A stretch of DNA of 9,663 nt, taken from the NCBI GenBank assembly GCA_020252865.1, contig JADCCH010000094.1, positions 1-9,663 on the forward strand, given 5' to 3'. Source of the DNA: Methylobacterium sp. GTDB taxonomy: Bacteria > Pseudomonadota > Alphaproteobacteria > Rhizobiales > Beijerinckiaceae. Below, in pieces: positions 7,216 to 9,663 of this stretch (within the stretch, counting starts at the first letter, position 1; each line of letters begins with the position of its first letter). A model generated the notes under the pieces. It was not told where the DNA came from and did no database searches. It worked only from the letters and a program-made list of their open reading frames with translations. A program made the position numbers and the translations under genes.

Positions 7216-8191
7216 TTTACTGCCGGCATGGCCGGGGACAGGCGTTCTCTTCCTCCTTCTCTCCCTATCGCCCGCTTTTGCCCAGAACAAACCCGGAGGC
7301 CCCGTGCTCGCTCCCCCGAAAGATGAAATGACCGTCCAGGTCCAGAACCTCTCCGAACCCGAGATCTGCGCCGAGAAGGACAATATCGACATCCGCTTCT
7401 CGAACCCGGATGTGCGGCGCTTCAAGATCCAGGCGATCCAGCCGAGCTATATCGGCATGCTGCGCGAGGATCGCTACCTGCCGGACTGGACCGCCTGCGA
7501 CATGACCGGCGACCCGGCCTATGTCTCGGGCAAGCCGCGGCAGGTGACCTTGTGGGAAACACCCTCGATGTGGGTGGTGGGGCATGTATTCCCGGCCTTC
7601 TGGCGGCCGGCCACCGTGCCGGTGAAGATCGGCGACCGGGTGGAGCACGGCCTGCACCTCATCCAGCTCTGGATGCGCGTGAACGAGCGCTCCGAGGAGA
7701 TGCTCGTGATCTATCCGCCCGATGGTTACTGGCGCATGCGGCCCTTGCCGCCGAAGCATCTGGGCTGGACCGCCTATGGTTCAAGCTTCATGGTCGGCCC
7801 GGTGACGATGGAAGGACGCCCGGTGGTGGCGCTGAAGGAGATCGCCTTCGATCCCGAGGAGAAGAAATTCACCTTCACCTTCCGCGATGGCGGCGAGGGC
7901 GCCTTGCGCATCGTGCATCTCGATGCCGATCGCTTCGTGATCGAGGCGACGCTTGCGGGGGATTTGCCGAGGGACAAGCCCTTCGCGGCCTTGCGCTCGA
8001 TGTACATCACCGAAACGAACAATGACGCAGCCCGCGTCGCCTGGCGGGAAACGGGCAATCCGCGCTGGGGGGAGGCACATATCCTCGATTACAAGGGCGG
8101 AGAGGCGACCGAGTTCTGGGCAGGTCGTCATGTGGCCTCGCGCCACAACACCTCGGCCCCCGATATGGTGTTCTCCCGCTTCGAGAAGTGA
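7196..8191 (+). CDS. Secreted (periplasmic) protein of unknown function
   Basis: I do not recognise a family for this 331-residue protein. The N-terminus looks like a Sec signal peptide: Arg2, a hydrophobic run at about 17-28, and a likely cleavage after the AFA at 27-29, leaving a mature chain starting at Gln30. A Pro-rich linker (33-41) follows. The rest is soluble-looking, rich in Trp, Arg and beta-type segments. Cysteines are present only at C58 and C101 and could form one disulfide in the periplasm. There are no further membrane helices and no catalytic motif that I can name. It does not resemble OpgG, which is longer (about 500 residues). The ATG at 7196 is inside the FkbM gene (20-base overlap) and has GGGAGA 6 bases upstream. 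Operon position behind opgH and an FkbM methyltransferase suggests binding or trimming of periplasmic glucan, a guess from context only. Confidence 0.8.
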   Translation: MRFSIVDLLPAWPGTGVLFLLLSLSPAFAQNKPGGPVLAPPKDEMTVQVQNLSEPEICAEKDNIDIRFSNPDVRRFKIQAIQPSYIGMLREDRYLPDWTACDMTGDPAYVSGKPRQVTLWETPSMWVVGHVFPAFWRPATVPVKIGDRVEHGLHLIQLWMRVNERSEEMLVIYPPDGYWRMRPLPPKHLGWTAYGSSFMVGPVTMEGRPVVALKEIAFDPEEKKFTFTFRDGGEGALRIVHLDADRFVIEATLAGDLPRDKPFAALRSMYITETNNDAARVAWRETGNPRWGEAHILDYKGGEATEFWAGRHVASRHNTSAPDMVFSRFEK

Positions 8192-8250
8192 GGGCCGCCG
8201 CCTCGCACCGAAAGCGGTCATTCCGACTTTACCAACGGGGCTCTGTATTT

Positions 8251-8278
8251 TTTACAATCTTTGATTGTGCGTTATGAA
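8251..8278 (+). promoter_or_regulatory. Candidate sigma-70 promoter with internal palindrome, upstream of the chemotaxis gene
   Basis: TTTACA at 8251-8256 (five of six matches to TTGACA) and TATGAA at 8273-8278 (four of six to TATAAT) are separated by 16 bases within the most AT-rich stretch of the window. A perfect inverted repeat, ACAATC-TTT-GATTGT at 8254-8268, overlaps the -35 element and fills most of the spacer, a position where a repressor or activator could bind. The T-run lies before the hairpin rather than after it, so it is not an intrinsic terminator of the upstream gene. The assignment is by eye only. Confidence 0.35.
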
Positions 8279-8395
8279 TGATTTTACCACGTATTAACGC
8301 TACAGGAGACATAAACACAACCTCTGGTTTTATTGCGCTCACTCCGACCGGGATGATCGGCTCCCTGGGGGAGTGTTCGTTCGAGAGGGACTGAG
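8279..8395 (+). other. Leader region of the chemotaxis gene with alternative hairpins
   Basis: This is the remainder of the 204-base gap. Two stems compete near its end: CTCCC-TGG-GGGAG at 8361-8373, and CACTCC (8340-8345) with GGAGTG (8370-8375), which share the right arm. CCG/CGG at 8348-8350 and 8358-8360 could extend the second. The ribosome site GAGAGGGA at 8382-8389 lies just downstream. I looked for the conserved core of c-di-GMP riboswitches, sometimes found before motility genes, and did not see it. No small gene or tRNA was found. Regulation by this structure is speculative. Confidence 0.25.
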
Positions 8396-9663
8396 ATGGG
8401 CATTCTCAACAATATCCGGCTGAAGACGAAGCTCTTTGCTGTCGTGGTTTTTCTGATCGCGGTTTCCGCCAGCATTTCCGCGATTGTCTACTTCGCCACC
8501 AAGACCGTCATCGAGACGACGGCCGAATTGCAGGCCGCTTCGGCACGTCTCCAGCATACCGGGCGCGCCACCGCCAACGTCCTCGCCTATGCCCGTGCCG
8601 TGGAATTCCTTCCCCTCGAGCTGACCGCCGAGCAGCGCACGCATTTCGAAAACCTCGCGGATGAGGAATTGCAGCGGTTCCGCGGCCGCTTCGACCAGAT
8701 CAAGCCGATTTCTGCGGCCGACCAGGCCGATCTTGATCGGATCCGCGAGCATATCTTGCAGTACGAGCCGGAAAGCCATCGGAAGGTCGCGAGCCTCTCG
8801 CGCGAGCACAAGTTCGAGGAGGCCACGAAGGTCGCGTTCACGGGCGAGGAGAGGATCGCGGAAATCCGAAAGCATCTGCGCGGTATCGAGGACCGGAATT
8901 ACAGCTTCTACCGTGATGGCGTGGCGAGGCAGAATGTTCAGCTGGCCGATCTTCTCCGGACGATCATCATCATTGCCGTCGCAGGCTGCGTGCTGGGCCT
9001 TCTGGCCGCCTTCACGACGATTGTCATCGGCATCACCCAGCCCTTGATGCGCCTGATCCAAGCCATGCAATCCCTGGCAGCGGGCCGCACCGACAAGGAG
9101 ATCGACGGCAGCGCACGCAAGGACGAGATCGGCCAGATGGCACAAACAGTCGCTGTGTTCCGCGAGAACGCGCTGGAGCGCGCCCGGCTCGAAAGCGAGA
9201 GGCGCCGCGAACGGGACATGGAAAAGGCGCGCCAGACCCGTATCGACGGGCTCATCACCCATTTCCGGGGCAGTATCGGCGATATTCGCCAGCTTCTCGA
9301 CGGTCAGCTCGATATCCTGAAGAGTTCCTCCTCCACCCTCGGGCGCATTGCGGAGGAGGCCTCCCAGGGGGCCAATGTCGCGGGCTCGGCGACCTCCGAA
9401 TCCTCCGAAAACGTGTCGCATGTCGCGAATGCCGCGAGTGAACTCACCTCGGCGAGCCGCGAGATCTCGACGCAGGTCCACAAGGCCAGCGAAAGCGTGA
9501 CCGAAGCGATGAATGTGGCGCAGAGGGCGGATGAGGATGTCTCCAGCCTCGCGAATCTGGCGGAGCGCATCGGCGCCATCGTGGATATCATCAACTCGAT
9601 CGCCGAGCAGACCAACATGCTGGCGCTGAACGCGACCATCGAGGCGGCCCGCGCCGGCGAGGC
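8396..9663 (+). CDS. Methyl-accepting chemotaxis protein, 3' end outside the window
   Basis: 422 residues are visible. Helix 1 (about 13-33) and helix 2 (about 187-212) flank a roughly 150-residue periplasmic, mostly helical sensor region that resembles a four-helix-bundle type but gives no clear ligand. A HAMP linker follows (about 210-262, with ITQPLMRLI at the start and DEIGQMAQTVAVF at the end). After a charged coiled coil (261-285) comes the signalling domain, which reaches IAEQTNMLALNATIEAARAGE at 402-422. This is the start of the conserved hairpin that contacts CheW and CheA, and the window ends within it. The protein senses a chemical or redox cue and controls the CheA kinase. The ATG at 8396 is preceded by GAGAGGGA 6 bases upstream. 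It stands 204 bases after the previous gene, so it is probably its own transcription unit. Confidence 0.93.
   Translation, partial: MGILNNIRLKTKLFAVVVFLIAVSASISAIVYFATKTVIETTAELQAASARLQHTGRATANVLAYARAVEFLPLELTAEQRTHFENLADEELQRFRGRFDQIKPISAADQADLDRIREHILQYEPESHRKVASLSREHKFEEATKVAFTGEERIAEIRKHLRGIEDRNYSFYRDGVARQNVQLADLLRTIIIIAVAGCVLGLLAAFTTIVIGITQPLMRLIQAMQSLAAGRTDKEIDGSARKDEIGQMAQTVAVFRENALERARLESERRRERDMEKARQTRIDGLITHFRGSIGDIRQLLDGQLDILKSSSSTLGRIAEEASQGANVAGSATSESSENVSHVANAASELTSASREISTQVHKASESVTEAMNVAQRADEDVSSLANLAERIGAIVDIINSIAEQTNMLALNATIEAARAGE

Noticed and set aside
6286..7425. A 379-codon minus-strand open frame across the opgH/FkbM/exported-protein junctions
   Set aside because: It spans three coding genes antisense, has Arg-rich composition and shows no family signature.
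8254..8268. Intrinsic terminator for the exported-protein gene
   Set aside because: The stem is AT-rich and the T-run precedes rather than follows it on the + strand.
8279..8395. c-di-GMP (GEMM) riboswitch before the chemotaxis gene
   Set aside because: The conserved core sequence is not present and the visible stems are short.
8339..9481. A 380-codon minus-strand open frame opposite the chemotaxis gene
   Set aside because: It is antisense to a well-matched methyl-accepting chemotaxis protein and has low-complexity composition without motifs.

Overview
The window looks like a chromosomal segment of a high-GC alphaproteobacterium. A Hyphomicrobiales-type genome is my best guess, based on protein style, gene order and codon use only; there is no rRNA or other marker in the window. 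Nearly all of it is coding. There are nine genes, seven complete and two cut by the window edges. No tRNA, rRNA, insertion sequence, CRISPR array or phage gene was seen.

Left block (1-4464). A partial RibD-type reductase and a cytochrome b561-like membrane protein lie on the + strand. They converge on a tightly packed four-gene minus-strand operon. In transcription order this encodes a medium-chain dehydrogenase-like protein without visible zinc ligands, a 6-pyruvoyl-tetrahydropterin synthase (PTPS/QueD)-fold protein that has lost several catalytic residues, a family-4 glycosyltransferase, and a class I SAM-dependent methyltransferase. Intergenic gaps in the operon are 11, 4 and 2 bases. Genes of riboflavin-type reduction, the PTPS fold, dehydrogenation, glycosylation and methylation side by side suggest an uncharacterised pathway making a modified (glycosylated and/or methylated) pterin- or pyrimidine-derived small molecule. 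This is the most interesting part of the window; its product cannot be read from the sequence.

Middle block (4647-8191). It is divergent from the operon across a 182-base regulatory gap. The + strand carries opgH (glucan biosynthesis glucosyltransferase), an FkbM-family methyltransferase 1 base downstream, and a secreted protein of unknown function whose start overlaps the FkbM gene by 20 bases. No opgG is present. The arrangement suggests a periplasmic-glucan module in which the methyltransferase and the exported protein modify or handle the glucan.

Right block (8192-9663). A relatively AT-rich 204-base gap holds a candidate promoter with an embedded palindrome and a leader with alternative hairpins. 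It is followed by a methyl-accepting chemotaxis protein (two membrane helices, periplasmic helical sensor region, HAMP, start of the signalling domain), cut off by the window end within the conserved signalling hairpin.
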